Origin: Blastomyces gilchristii SLH14081
Lineage: Eukaryota; Ascomycota; Eurotiomycetes; Onygenales; Ajellomycetaceae
Direction: 5' to 3'
Assembly: GCF_000003855.2 (NCBI RefSeq)
Contig: NW_003101676.1
Coordinates: forward strand, 1,424,720 to 1,488,719
DNA: 64,000 bases
A program made the position numbers and the translations under genes. This document shows, one piece after another, positions 22,625 through 35,115 of the stretch (positions are counted from its first letter, which is position 1; each line of letters opens with the position of its first letter). Below the pieces are notes generated by a model. It was not told the origin of the DNA. It saw nothing but the letters and a program-made list of their open reading frames with translations, and did no database searches.

Positions 22625-22964
22625 CTCTTATTTGATTTTATTTAGTCTCATTCTTGATATAAAGTTACTATTTTTGAACATTTTAAGGTTTTTTTAGACT
22701 GTTTTTAATTTTTTAAAAAGTAATGATTTTTGATAATGCTTAAATGAGATTTAAAGTCATTTAAAGCAATAAAATGAATTTAAATTGAGAAGTGAAAATC
22801 ATAATCTTATTTAAAAAATATGATAAGAGTAGAGAGTAAGTTTCACTAAAATAGTATAAGACTACTATCTAATCTTAAAACTGTGTAATAAAATCAATTA
22901 AATTAGTAATAAGATTATTAAATATTCTGATTCTGATCTCGGACACAGTTATATAGTTAGTCTA
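22625..22964 (-). mobile_element. Partial inverted copy of the TAGACTG MITE
   Basis: Read on the minus strand, this matches most of the 506-bp elements at 32,945 and 51,126, including the paired runs around the block AAAAAATTAAAAA. It ends at 22,964 with a terminus reading TAGACTAAC, a decayed TAGACTGAC. The other end is missing about 160 bp and has no terminal repeat, so no duplication can be scored. Confidence 0.75.
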
Positions 22965-23035
22965 GTGATAAGCTTATCTGCAGTATTTTCTAAATAAAAG
23001 ATGTTTTCTAGATAAGTAATTTGAATGCCAGTTGC

Positions 23036-26000
23036 ATTATTATTATTATTATTATTCTTCAATTATAGATGAATGCAGTCAGAGACTATAATATCTATCT
23101 GAGAACTTTTAGTTCTCAGAGTTTTTCCTATATCTATAAAGTCAACTATTATACATTTATCAATTTCAGATATGCAAAATCAGAAAATTCCAGCTCAGAA
23201 TATAAAAACTGTTTATAAATTACAGTATTTTAACACCTTCTGATACTTTGAAATCATTTGACAATATCATGACAAAAGAAAAGAGAACATAGTCTTAAAG
23301 ATAGACACATTAAATAGATAGATAGAAAAGAATAGAAAAGAAAAAGTAAAGTAAAGAGAGACTATAATAAAATAAATTATTAAAAGATAGTGTATAGCTG
23401 TTTTAACAGACTATATCTGATCAATTTTCTTCTCTTCATATTCAGATATTTCTGAATTTAGTCATTTTCTTATAGCTGCTTGAGTTTCTGATAGAAAGTC
23501 TATTAAGTATTTAATTTCTATCTCAGTTAAGAATAAGAATCTTATATTTAATTAATTTAAATTATACTTCTCTTTCAATCTGACTCTGAGACTATTATAT
23601 AATGCACAGTGCATTATAATATACTCAGAATTCTCATTTACATTGCAGAATGAGCATTCTATTGAGTCAAATCTATCATCAAATCTTTGTATATAAGATT
23701 TGAAATAGCATGTTCTAGTTTTAGCTGAATTATAAATGAGAATATTTTCTTTTTACATTTAATTAAATAAGATTTTCACTTGAGTTTTATTTCAAATCTT
23801 GAATAATGTATACTCTTCTTTTATTTCTGCCAGCTTTCATTTCACTTATCTAGACAAGATTCTTTTATCTTTCTCTTTATAAAAGATTAGAATACTATTT
23901 TTTGAATAGATCTGCTTAATTCTGAACTCTTTTTTACAGCTGAATCAGTCAATTCATTGTCATGAATATTCATATAAGCAGAAACTTAGTGTAGATGAAT
24001 TATCAGTTTTAATATTCTTCTCTTTTAAATTTTCAAAACAGAGTTTAAAATCAGTTCTAGATTCATTTAATTATTATAAATCTAACTATTTCTAAGTCTT
24101 TTTAAAGTAGCTTGACTATCAGAGAATATTCATATCTCTTTCAAATAATTTTCTCTTTTATAAGATTTTATTTCAATGAGTTTAAAAGCTTTCACTATTA
24201 TAAATAGTTCAGCATCAAAGACTTCAGATTAATAGTTTAAATTTCAGAAATCTGAGATAAAATTAATATTATCTTCAGTATAAGCAATGTCTGTATCTAA
24301 TCTATTTAAATTCTCATTTTTGAAATCATCTGAATAAATCAGAATAGAGTCTTTTATATTAATTATAGAGATTCTCTTCAAATACTATTTATATTCTCTC
24401 TCTTTAGATAGTTTACTTATTTGCAAGTCTATGAAAGATTCAAGCTTTTCTCTTCAGAGAGATATCTTCTCATAATTAACTTTTTCAATATTTAATAAAG
24501 AAAATTAATTTTTAATCAGTGAGTATTGTCTGTATAGTTGAGAGAGTATTTTCTTTGAAGAATTATTTTCATTTCAATCAAGAAATCTATTTTAATTCAG
24601 TTTATTTTCTAAGTTAATTAATATAAATAAAGAGAAGACTCTTTCTTTAATTATATAATTTAAGCTTATTTTTATAACTCTCAGAGCATAGTTCATACAG
24701 ATCTTTTCAAATTTAATAGTAGAAGAGAGAATTGAAGCTTCAATTTTCATTACTTTAATAGAAGATAATTTGAATACTCTCAGAATTCTTCTTAAAGCTC
24801 TGTTTTACAGACTTTGAAAGAGTTCAGTGAAATTTTCTTGATTATTTTATCAAACTTGAACTTTATAATCAGCTACTGAGATAATACAGACTATATATAA
24901 CTATCTCATAGTCTGAAAGAATAGATCTCTCTCTGTATTTAATAGTCTTTCTGTCTTGATAGTTCTTTGTTGAATATGATATTTAAAATTCAACTTGAAG
25001 TTTAATCAAATTTCTAATCATTTAACATTCAAACTGAGTTTAATATCTTTATTTAAAAGAGTTAAGTATAGTTCTTTCTCATTGAATCTAGAAAAGAAAT
25101 GAATTAACTCAGTTTTATTCATATTAAATTATATTTAATTAATATCTACTCTAACAAAGATTTTCTTTACTACTTTTTAAATTACTTCTAAATTCTCTTT
25201 GATTGTTTTTGAACTGTAGACTAGATCAATATCATTCATATAACTTGAAAATCTCACTATTTTCATATCTCTATTCTTGAATAGATATGCAGTGTATATT
25301 ATAAATAAAATGAGTGAGATTGAAAATTCATATAGTACTTCTATTTTTATCTCAGTCTTATCTTATTTTATTACATCAAAGAATAGTTATATAATTCTTT
25401 TAGATATAAAACAGTTAACTCATTTTATTAGAAAAAGCAGCAGTTTTAATATCTTCAAGATCTGAATTAACTTTGACTTTGAAACATGATTAAATACATC
25501 TTTTATATCAATAAAAACTGCAGTTGAGATCAGATCTTCATACTTCACTATTTAAATATTATAAATAACTGAGAGAATAGTGTCAATTGCAGAGTATTGT
25601 TTTCTATCTCTCATTTATTCATTAAATAGAAGAGAATTATTAATAGAGCTTATAAAAGATAGTTAAGTAGCTATTATCTTTTCTAAAACCTTTTTTAAAC
25701 AGTTCAATAGAGATATTACTCTATATAACTTAAAAATTGAAGCTTTTCTATTAGATTTTGTAAGAATTACTTCAGTGACTTCTCTTCAGTATTCAGAATA
25801 ATACTCATTTTTCAAGAGATTGAAAAAGAGCTTAAAATATTCATTCTTTAAGTAGAAATATGTATTTTGAATAATTAAGTGATTGATTGAATCAGGCTCT
25901 GTAGCAGTTTTAATTGAACTTGAGAAGATAGCTGACTCTAATTCATCTTATGTAAGTTCAGATCATTCTCAGTCATTTTTATTAATATAGTTGTAAAGTG

Positions 26001-28250
26001 ATATATTCTCTTTCTCTGAATCTGAATCTGATGAGTTTTGAAAGAGAATTCTTATAAAAACTTGACATTTTTTTTCAAAAGAATTTGCTGTATATAATTC
26101 ATTCTGAAACTTATATTTTAAGGCTGGAAGTTTTACTATACTTCTTATTTTAGTATAGTTAAAAGCTTTAAAAACTTCTTTTTCTTATGCTTCTTTAAGA
26201 AATTTGTTTTAGTAGTCTGTTTTAGCTCTTTTAATATCTGAAAAATATTCATTTCTGACAGCTTTGAACTCTTTATCAGATATTATATTATTCTCTCAAT
26301 CTCTTCTAGCAGTAGCTAATTATTTTCTTTTAGATATGATATTCTTATTTCATCAAGATTTAAAATACTCAGAAGACTTTCTCTTTGAAATATTATCTCT
26401 AATACTTATTAAAATAATAGATGTAATGAGCTTTACTCTATTCTCAAGTATTTCATTTGAGATATCTTGATCAGAATTTCAATATAGCTCACTCTGCTTT
26501 TCAGATTTTAACAGTTTTATACTTTCTTCAACTGCTTTTGAATCAGCTTTTTTAAAGTTAAACTGATTAGAGAGAAGAGAGTTTTCACTCATTTATTATT
26601 TTTCACTCAGTTCAATATCAAATTGAATAATCTCATGATCTAATTCTGATGTCTCATTTGAATCAATAAATCAGTTTACAAGTCTTTTTCAATTAGATTT
26701 TATAATATAAAGATTAAATCTATAATAGATTTCTGTTTCATATCTTTTCCAAAGAATGTTTATTAATCAGACTTATTAACTAAATCTATTGAATACTCAA
26801 AGATTTATTTAATCAGATTATCTACTCTTACTGCTCTTCTGCATTCTGAATTTCATCAGAGATGATATGCATTGAAATCTTCTATAATTATAGAGTTTCT
26901 TAATGAAGTTATGTTCAGAAATTCTCTATTAATTATTCAGATATTATTATTTTTCTTCAATGACTTTTTATTATAGATATTTATAAGTTATATAGTATTA
27001 AACTCATTCTCTTTATCTATAATATCACTCATCAGAATATCAGAGTCAGACATAATATTAAATCTTAGATTAAATTAATATCTTAATCTCTTTTCTTCAT
27101 AGATCACTACTCTTGACTTTATCTCAGACTTTTGAGATAGAAAGTAGTAGTAGCTTGAATGAGAAATGATGTATTTTTACTCAGTATTAAAATTTAGTTT
27201 CTGAAGTAGTATAAAATCAACTTTTTATTCAAATGCAATTTGAAGATAAGAATAAATACAATTTGAGTTTCTATTCACATTATTTTAAATAAATGTGATT
27301 TTTGAAGAGTTTTTAAACTTTTTTTGTTATTTTTATTGTATATTTATATTAAAAGAGAGTAGAGATAGAGTAGAATCTAATCACTATTATCAGATAGTGA
27401 ATTATAACTATTTTAAAAAGTAGAAATCTCAACTGCTTGCATTATATCTAGTTTATTATCAGAGTCATTTCTCAATTCTCTAATCTTAACAGAAGTTTGA
27501 GAATTCAAATTCTGTTTATATTTAGCTGAAGAATTGAAGTTTGAAGACTTAGATAGTTAAGAGTTTCTTCTTTTTAAGCTTACAGTTATAAGTTTACTGA
27601 CTTGACTATTCTCTTCAGTTCTAGATTGACTTTGAGCTTCATCTTTTCTTCAGTTCTTTTGAGTTCTTGAAGTAAACATACATTCTTTTGAGCTAGATGC
27701 ATGTTTTTCTTTGCAATTAGAGTATTTAAGCAGAGTATATTAACATATTTCATCTCTTTTTAAGCATGTTTCATATTTATACTCACTAGTTTTATGATCT
27801 CTAGCACAGAATGTACATTTTGAGTCTCTAAAATAAGAGATTATAAAGTGTTCATATCTTTGACAGTTTAAACACTGTGTTTAAGCTTTGAGATTCATTC
27901 TTGAGTCTTTGTATTCTTGAACTCTTATTTTTAAATCTGTTACTCTTACTTCAGAGATTTTTGATTATTTAAGTGTTTTTATATATACTAGAATAGAGGC
28001 ATTTCTTCTGCTTTATCTGAACTCAATTGAATTTAGTCATACAGACTCTTTTCTCAGTTAAATAGAGTTATATTCTTCTAATTCATTTTTGAGAAGTAGT
28101 ATTTCTTCTTCATAGTCAAAAATTTCAACTGAAATATTGTGAAGAATGAATTTATCTCACTTTTTATCTCTCTTAGATAGAATTATTATGTTTAAAAAAG
28201 ATTCTACTGCTGATTTTCAGAGATTCTTGTTCTCAATAAGAAATTCTGCA
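23036..28250 (-). mobile_element. Tad1-like LINE, copy A (heavily RIPped)
   Basis: Non-LTR retrotransposon reading leftwards and ending in a (TTA)n run at 23,036-23,055, an (AAT)n tail on its own strand. ORF1 remains at about 28,250-27,410 show LFDYEEEILLLKNELEEYN-like gag sequence and zinc knuckles (TQCLNCQRYEHF, SKCTFCARDHKT). ORF2 follows with endonuclease, reverse transcriptase, RNase H and a C-terminal knuckle in the same order as copy B. This order and the RNase H place it near the Tad1 group of the I superfamily. Stops interrupt every domain. It aligns in the same orientation with 40,985-45,517, and copy A carries more T/A at the differing sites. Confidence 0.88.
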
Positions 28251-28251
28251 C

Positions 28252-28424
28252 TGAATGTGATTCAAAGGTCACTTGAGCCAGCGTACAATTACAGGCGTAC
28301 GCTGGCTTCTTATATATATTATCTAAATTAATTAGTGACTGCTAGAGCCTCTTTATATTTATAAGTGTGTTCAGAAGCAGCCGCATTATTATTCAGTGAT
28401 TGTATATTCTTTTAAATTATATTC
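28252..28424 (+). repeat. Dispersed repeat with a perfect hairpin (copy 1)
   Basis: Matches 48,296-48,466 directly, from ATGTGATTCAAAGGT to about GATTGTATATTCTTT. It contains an 11-bp perfect inverted repeat, AGCCAGCGTAC at 28,276-28,286 and GTACGCTGGCT at 28,297-28,307, separated by 10 bases. It adjoins the 5' end of LINE copy A and may be the 5' leader of the LINE or a separate element. Confidence 0.8.
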
Positions 28425-28429
28425 TTTCT

Positions 28430-31400
28430 CATCAGATTCAGTTACACTCACATGATTATAATATACACTCTAGCTTCATGTGAATTAGTGTGTCACTAGT
28501 GTTCATGATAGTGTAGTCTATCTCTGATTCAGCTAGTATTCTGTATACATTCTCATAAAGAAACTTTCACTATATTATATTACTTATTCACTAACTTTTT
28601 TCATTTTTCAATTATCTTCTTCATTATCATCATCATTGTATATTATCATCTTATTCAAGATTTCTACTTCTTTTTCTGTTCAATACTTTCTATTTGTTTA
28701 TCTATTACATTGTATGCATTTCTAGCAATGATCTCTTGTTCTCATAACAAGTGTTTTTGTAGTACTCATATCAGACAGTTTATTAGCAGTAAGTGTAACA
28801 TGTTATGAAATATAATTAGAACTTGTTTATCTTCTAATAATTATCAGAATGTACTACTATAAATGATATATCTTCTTCATCTTCTTATACACTCTTGATC
28901 TTCTTTTTTCAGTGAGTATCTGATTGTGTTTTCTGATCATGTTTTCTGATTGTTTTGCATGAATGCAGATACTGATATATTTGTTTTAATTTATATAGAA
29001 TCTTCATACATTGACAGATTCACATCTGCTGATAATCATGACCTTAATGTTGAATTGTTGATTGAGAACTTAAAAGATATGATAACAGAGAAATTATCTA
29101 TATTATGTGTGACTGAGTCTTCTGCATCTTCTTCTGTTCTCTCTGTTTCTTTCTCTGCTACTTCTTCTCAATCTTCTACACCTGTTTCTGTGTCTGATTC
29201 TTTCACTCTTACTATCCCTGTTTCTGTGACTCTTACTTTCACTACTTCTGCTTCTGCTACTTCTGCTCTCTCTGCTTCTGCTGTCTCTGCTTTTGTTATC
29301 AGCTCTCTCTGTTTTAAGAAGATGTTGTATAGACTTAATGAATTATGTTTCTCAGTATATACACTTCTACTCTTCTTATCAATCTCTAAAATAATTTATT
29401 GTATGAAAACTGTGTATGATATGACTATCTGAAGCTCAGTCACAGACACTGATTATTATGTTTATTTTAAATATTTGTAATGAGATAATCATTTATTTAT
29501 ATCAAAGAATCACTCTTCTTCTCAACAGTGTTAAGATTATAAGTCTTTTTCTTTTTCATCTTTTCTTTCTGACACTGATTTTCCTGTTCTTAGAGGAAAT
29601 CATTATAAGTTTTATTATACATAAAGTCATGATATTCACAGATACTAAGAAACTTTTCATAACTATTAAATTCAATATTGTGAGTATATCTACTGTGATA
29701 AATTCTCTTGAAATGATAGATTCATATCAGTCTATTCTCTGATGTCTGTTATCTGACTTTGTGATGCAGATGAAAGATATCTGTGTTTTCAGAAATGAAA
29801 ATGTGAATATTGTACTCTTTTACATTCACAGACATAAGACTTATATACCTTGTCTGAGATGTTATTATAAGAATAAGCTGTTCATATACTGTATTCTGCT
29901 TTCTGCATTCTCTTATATTCCTCTCTCTCTTTTTGAGAAGTCTTGTGTGTGTTGTAATTACATGTACAACTCTAAGATCAGTAGGTGTTCATTTAATAAC
30001 TGTTCTTATCTTTGACTTTGTAATTCTTTATACACTAATAATGATTCTTAATTGCTTCAGTGTCAGAGATCATTCTAATTAAAGATGATAACACTGCTGA
30101 GACTACTCTCTTTCACTTTTAAGCTTCTCTCAGTACTTTCTCTTTCTTCTCTGCAGAGAAGATTGTGTATACACTGAGTTATAAGTGTTTAACTTTGAGT
30201 GACTTCTGCTGTTGTTTATCTGATTCTGCATCTTCTTCTTCTTTCATTTCTTCTGTCTTTATCTCTTCTATTCTGACTTCTAATTCTGCAGATCTTACAC
30301 TCTTCTTCAATTTTTCTACACACATATGTACATATTTCTATATTGGCATTTCAGACAATCTTGTGATAAATGATATTAATATTATATACAGACTGATAGA
30401 GAAATCAGAGATGTATATAATATTGTTATAAGAGTAACTTACAGCTCTTTAATTTCTTATAAATCTTGAGTTTTGAGATTTTCTTTGTTTTTGATATTTT
30501 TCAGATGACATGGTGTTAAAAATAGATTAAACATGTGACATATGAAAATAAATGAGATATATATGATAATATTTGTCTTTTTACAGCTGACTCTTACAGT
30601 TAATAATCAATTTATTATCTCTTTTCTTTTCTTACACTTTTTTCTTTGTCTGCTAGTCACTACTCTTATATGATCTCTATATAATACAGTGTTCAATGAC
30701 TAGATTCAGCAGCTTTCATCTTTTATAATTCTGTCTCATGTATTATACTGTCTCTCTTCACCTACTCAGATCACTACAGTGAATAACTTATTGAAACTAA
30801 TCTTATCTGATCTCTGAGTGTTTTCAGAGATTGAGATAACTTAATTTTATATGTTTGTAAATGTTTCAGATGCTTCATTCTCTGTCATCTCTGTAATTAA
30901 ACTGATGTAAACAGTCAAATTCAACTCTGAATTTCTTTTTCTTCTGTAATCTGACTTATATACAAGTCTACTGCTTTGAGACTGCTCTTTACTATGTTGC
31001 ATTCACTATCTATGATGTGTTATTATATGATCAGCTACAGTCTTATTACTTATTAAAGTGTAGTATTTATCTGATTTCTTTATTTCTTCTTATTCTTTTC
31101 TTATAATTATGAAAAGATTGAAATAAATAAGATTATCTGATTCATAAGTGTCTATGATTTCTCTTACTTCATGAGACTTTTTAATTATAAGTCTCTTCTT
31201 TTTCAACACTGATAATAGTGCTGTAGATAATTATAATTCACTCAGATCTTACATCTTTATCTTCATAAGATATAAATTATTTATTAAGTTGTATAAGATC
31301 TGTTTCTCTGATTTCTTCAATGTGTATGTTTTCAGAGAATGTGATTTGAGTATTTTATATAGTTCAAATCATCTAGGTTGAAACTTCTCAGAACTCTCAT
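28430..31400. other. AT-rich transposon relics, unclassified
   Basis: Plus-strand frames are longer than chance here (28,950-29,432; 29,761-30,015; 30,165-30,431) and rich in Ser and Cys. The 29,761 frame has paired cysteines (IPCLRCYYKNK, then CVCCNY) that could be the remains of a zinc-binding domain. I could not tie them to a known element, and they are unlikely to be expressed genes. Confidence 0.4.
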
Positions 31401-32944
31401 TATGTATGAGAACTCATGTTCTCATCTTGAGACTTGATTTCTTAACTAGTGAGTCTTGTATTCTTTTCAATTGAATTGCTTGATTCAGAAGTAACTTATT
31501 AGCTTTTATATATGTATAACTGATCTCTTTCAATCTTAGTTCTATGACTGTAACTGCTGCATTTGCAACTGTTGTATTCACAACTGCTGTTCTCTTTCTC
31601 ATCTTTTCTGAAGCATTCTCTGAGATGTGTAAATGCAACTTATACAACAGGTAGAATAATAAACACTTAAAGACTGCATGCTACTGAATTTGTGTGACTA
31701 ATAGTATCTGACTGAGATATTCATCTTATAGTTATGTAGACTTATTCACTAGATATTTTATTAGCATGTTACTCAAGATTTTATTCAAGTGTTTCATCTT
31801 CTCATTTATCTGTGATGATATGACATTGTTCTACAATATCTTGTCTGTAACTGACTCATAAAATGCCTTACTACTTCTTCTATAAGATTCACACTATTAT
31901 CAGTTAGAATCTCACACAGTATTTCATAGTGAATATAGATCTTATTATATAGAAACTTTGTCATTATCTTCTCTATTACTTCTGAAACTACTTTTACAAC
32001 TGATTAGTCAGTGATGTAGTCAATAGCAGTTATTATTCAATAATTTTCATTTGACATTCACAGCAGTATATCTATGAGATTCATCTCTCATTATTTGAAT
32101 AATTGTATCATATATTTCATTTAATATTATACTTTCTCATGTTTCAATTCTTTCTTAGATTCTTTCATAACCTGATAATTCAGGCACTTGTGAGTATATA
32201 CCTGGATATTCTCAGTCATACTTAACTAGTATACTCTCAGTTCAAGTACACTTATGAGTTCAGAGCTTTCTAAGTGACTAAATTTCTTATGTATGCAAGT
32301 CATTAAGTTATATTTAAATAAATATTCTAGATAGAGAGCTTTCACATATTCTAGATCATAATAAAGTATAACATCATTTTTCAATTTCTTTAACTTGAAG
32401 TTTGAAAGTATCTCTTCTACTACTTTTATAAGATGCTTGTTATCTGATATCTTATCATTCTTTAAGTAAGAGATTATTGCATTCACTTATTCTGATTTCT
32501 TATATCTTCTCAGTATATTTAATATAAACTTCTCTTATATCTGATTTGCAGAACTCTCACTTATAAAATCAGATCTGTGACTGATTGTATTAGATATTAC
32601 AGTATCTGATCTCTTTTAATATTTCATATAAAGATTGTATGCTTGAAACTCTGAGATTTAACATACTAAGTGTTTGAAAGATTTCATTATTAATTGTAGA
32701 TAGACAAGACTTTCATGATCTGTGATCATTATTATTATATATCTGTTGTTGATATATCTATTTCATAATATCAGTGTGTGCTTAATTACTAGCAATTTCT
32801 TTTTATACACTGAGTAATTAAGCTCAGCATCTGATAGTTTTCTATTATTATACATTATCAGATGCAGCTTGCTATTCTTATCTATCTGTAGAAAAGTGTC
32901 TCTAATAGCTCATTCAGATATGTTCATCTCAATGTAGAAAGATT

Positions 32945-33450
32945 TAGACTGACTGTGTAACTGTGTCTGAGATCAGGACCAGATATGTTGATAGTCTCAT
33001 TACTAATTCAACTGATTTCATTACACAGTTTTAACATTAGATAGTAGTTTCATACTGTCTCAGTGAAACTTACTGTCTACTCTTGTCACATTTTCCAAAT
33101 GAAACCATGATTTCCACTTCTCAATTTAAATTATTTTTATTGCTTTAAGTGACTTTAAATCTCATTTAAGTGTTATCAAAAAGCATTACTTTTTAAAAAA
33201 TTAAAAATAGTCTAAAAAAAACCTTAAAATGTCTAAAAATAGTAACTTTATGCCAAGAATAAGACTAAATGAAATCAAATGAAATCACTTTCTCATTTTT
33301 TTCAAGTCATGGTTTCATTTTAAGATCTGATATATAGTCACTTTACATGTTTTTTTAATGACTAGTCCCAGCGGGATTCACGCTAAGAAATGTATGAGAT
33401 CAGATCAAATGGAACCAAACATGAAATTCATGATCTCAGCGGCCAGTCTA
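32945..33450 (+). mobile_element. 506-bp MITE with 8-bp target duplication (copy 1)
   Basis: Termini are TAGACTGAC on the left and, inverted, TAGACTGGCCG on the right. It is flanked on both sides by GAAAGATT (32,937-32,944 and 33,451-33,458). Eight-base duplications and TAG-type ends suggest the hAT superfamily, although KDZ or Merlin-like elements also make 8-bp duplications. No coding capacity. It splits the RNase H domain of the minus-strand Gypsy element. Confidence 0.9.
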
Positions 33451-34750
33451 GAAAGATTTATCATAATCTGATTAAATAAGCACTGAGAATGTTATCACAC
33501 ATTTTCTCAGTGTGAGAAAAGTCTCTTTGTATACAGTATTTCAGATAATTGAACAAAACTTCTTCTTCTGCAGATTAGTATTTACTTCTCTTAAGAGATC
33601 TGAGAGTGATGCAGCTATTCATATGAAATCTTTGATGAATCTGTGATAATATAAGATCAACTCAAGAAACTGTTATATATAATGTATATTTCTCAGCTGC
33701 AGTTAATTCACTATAACATTCAATTTCTCTGAGATGAGATGTATACAGTTACTACTTATTATATATCTCATAAACTTCAACTCTTCTATTTCAAACACAC
33801 ACTTGATTGATTTGATATAGAGCTTATACTCTATCAGAGTTGTAAGCACTTTATCAAGATACTTTAGATGTTTATTATATGAGTTTAAGAAAACTAAGAT
33901 ATCATTCAGATATATGAGATATGAGATTTTATTCTGTTTATAAAGAATTGTATTCATTATCATTTGAAAGATGACAGGTATATTCATTAGACTGAATAAT
34001 ATTGTCAGGAATTTGAACTTCTCTCATTATGTATTAAATATAGTTTGTAGTATTAACAGTTTATCTACACAGATCTGTTAATATTCTGAGAGAAGATTAA
34101 TCTTTAATAGATATCAGATGTTTCTGACTGTATTCAACTGTTATTAAATTCATAGCAGTGAATATTCATTCTTGATTATAAGCTTATTAAGTGCTTGATA
34201 ATTAATACATATCTGTTACTTCTCATCTGCCTTTTTTATGAATAGAACTGAAAAGTCTCACATACTTAATAAGAGTTGTATAAGACTATGTTCTAGAAGA
34301 TCTGTGATCTGACACTTCTGTTCTTTGAGATATGTTTATAACAGAGAGTATATATTCTGATTAACTAGTTTCACATTCTCTGTATTAATCTCATATATAA
34401 ATTCTTGTTTCAGCAGCAATTCTAGTGAAAGATCTGTTTAGAAGATCTTTTCATACTTCTTCAGAAGTTTTTTCATACACTTGTTCTTCTATATATCTTT
34501 TATCTTGATTTTCTCTGCTTCTGAGTTCTGTATGATATACAGAATGCTTTTAAATAAGATCTTGTAAATTGTTCTTTTTACTTATTAATATATAAGCAGA
34601 TTTAACTCTTCTATATCAGAGACATGAAATGTTCTTCTTATATCAGTTAATAGAATTATATGAACTGTTTTCTTTCTATCAGTTAACTATATATGACATG
34701 TACATTATTGAATCTGCAGATTGAACCTTTGAAACTAATCAAGTCTGAGA

Positions 34751-34838
34751 GCCCCGGTGGCCGAATGGTTAATACGGCCACCCGGTAGCGCCTTGGCGTG
34801 GGAAACCAAGGCGCGTGGGTTCGAAACCCGCAGGGAAT
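34751..34838 (+). ncRNA. tRNA-like head of the SINE
   Basis: Pol III boxes A and B are well formed and the T arm closes (GTGGG/CCCGC around TTCGAAA). A D-type arm (GGCC/GGCC) is present. A 9-bp perfect stem (GCGCCTTGG/CCAAGGCGC) with a 9-nt loop sits directly against the T arm, and the acceptor halves pair only in part. This is not a normal tRNA; it fits a tRNA-derived SINE promoter. Confidence 0.7.
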
Positions 34839-35115
34839 ACATTAAATTCAGAACTCAAGCACCTCAGGTTTCTAATAAATACAGAGGTGTACAAATCACT
34901 TCAATGAATCACTCTATGTTTCTGAGCTGAGAAGTTATTATCACATGTATCTAATTGTTACTTCTTTGTATTTTCCTATGTTCTTGTTATCTTGGCGTGG
35001 TCTCAACACCTGTATTTCCTCCTGTATAATCAACACTTAACCTGTATTTAACATCACGCAAGGACTCATCATAAGCTCCGCTTGAGTATAATGAAAGAAT
35101 AATAATAATAATAAT
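34751..35115 (+). mobile_element. tRNA-headed SINE with (AAT)n tail
   Basis: A 365-bp insertion in the Gypsy element, flanked by a 14-bp duplication: AATCAAGTCTGAGA at 34,737-34,750 and AATTAAGTCTGAGA at 35,116-35,129, one C-to-T change in CpA context. It starts GCCCCGGTGGCC with a tRNA-like head (34,751-34,838): A box TGGCCGAATGG, B box GGTTCGAAACC. The body is GC-normal and unlike its RIPped surroundings. It ends in a short (AAT)n tract overlapping the right duplication, the same tail as the LINE copies, which suggests mobilisation by LINE machinery. No coding capacity. Confidence 0.88.

Noticed and set aside
25277..25465. A plus-strand frame in LINE copy A, and its twin at 43,247-43,435
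   Set aside because: Antisense shadow of the LINE reverse transcriptase; the minus strand carries the RT motifs.
28950..29432. A 160-codon Ser/Thr-rich plus-strand frame
   Set aside because: Low complexity in RIPped DNA with no domain or splice context; kept only as part of an unclassified relic.
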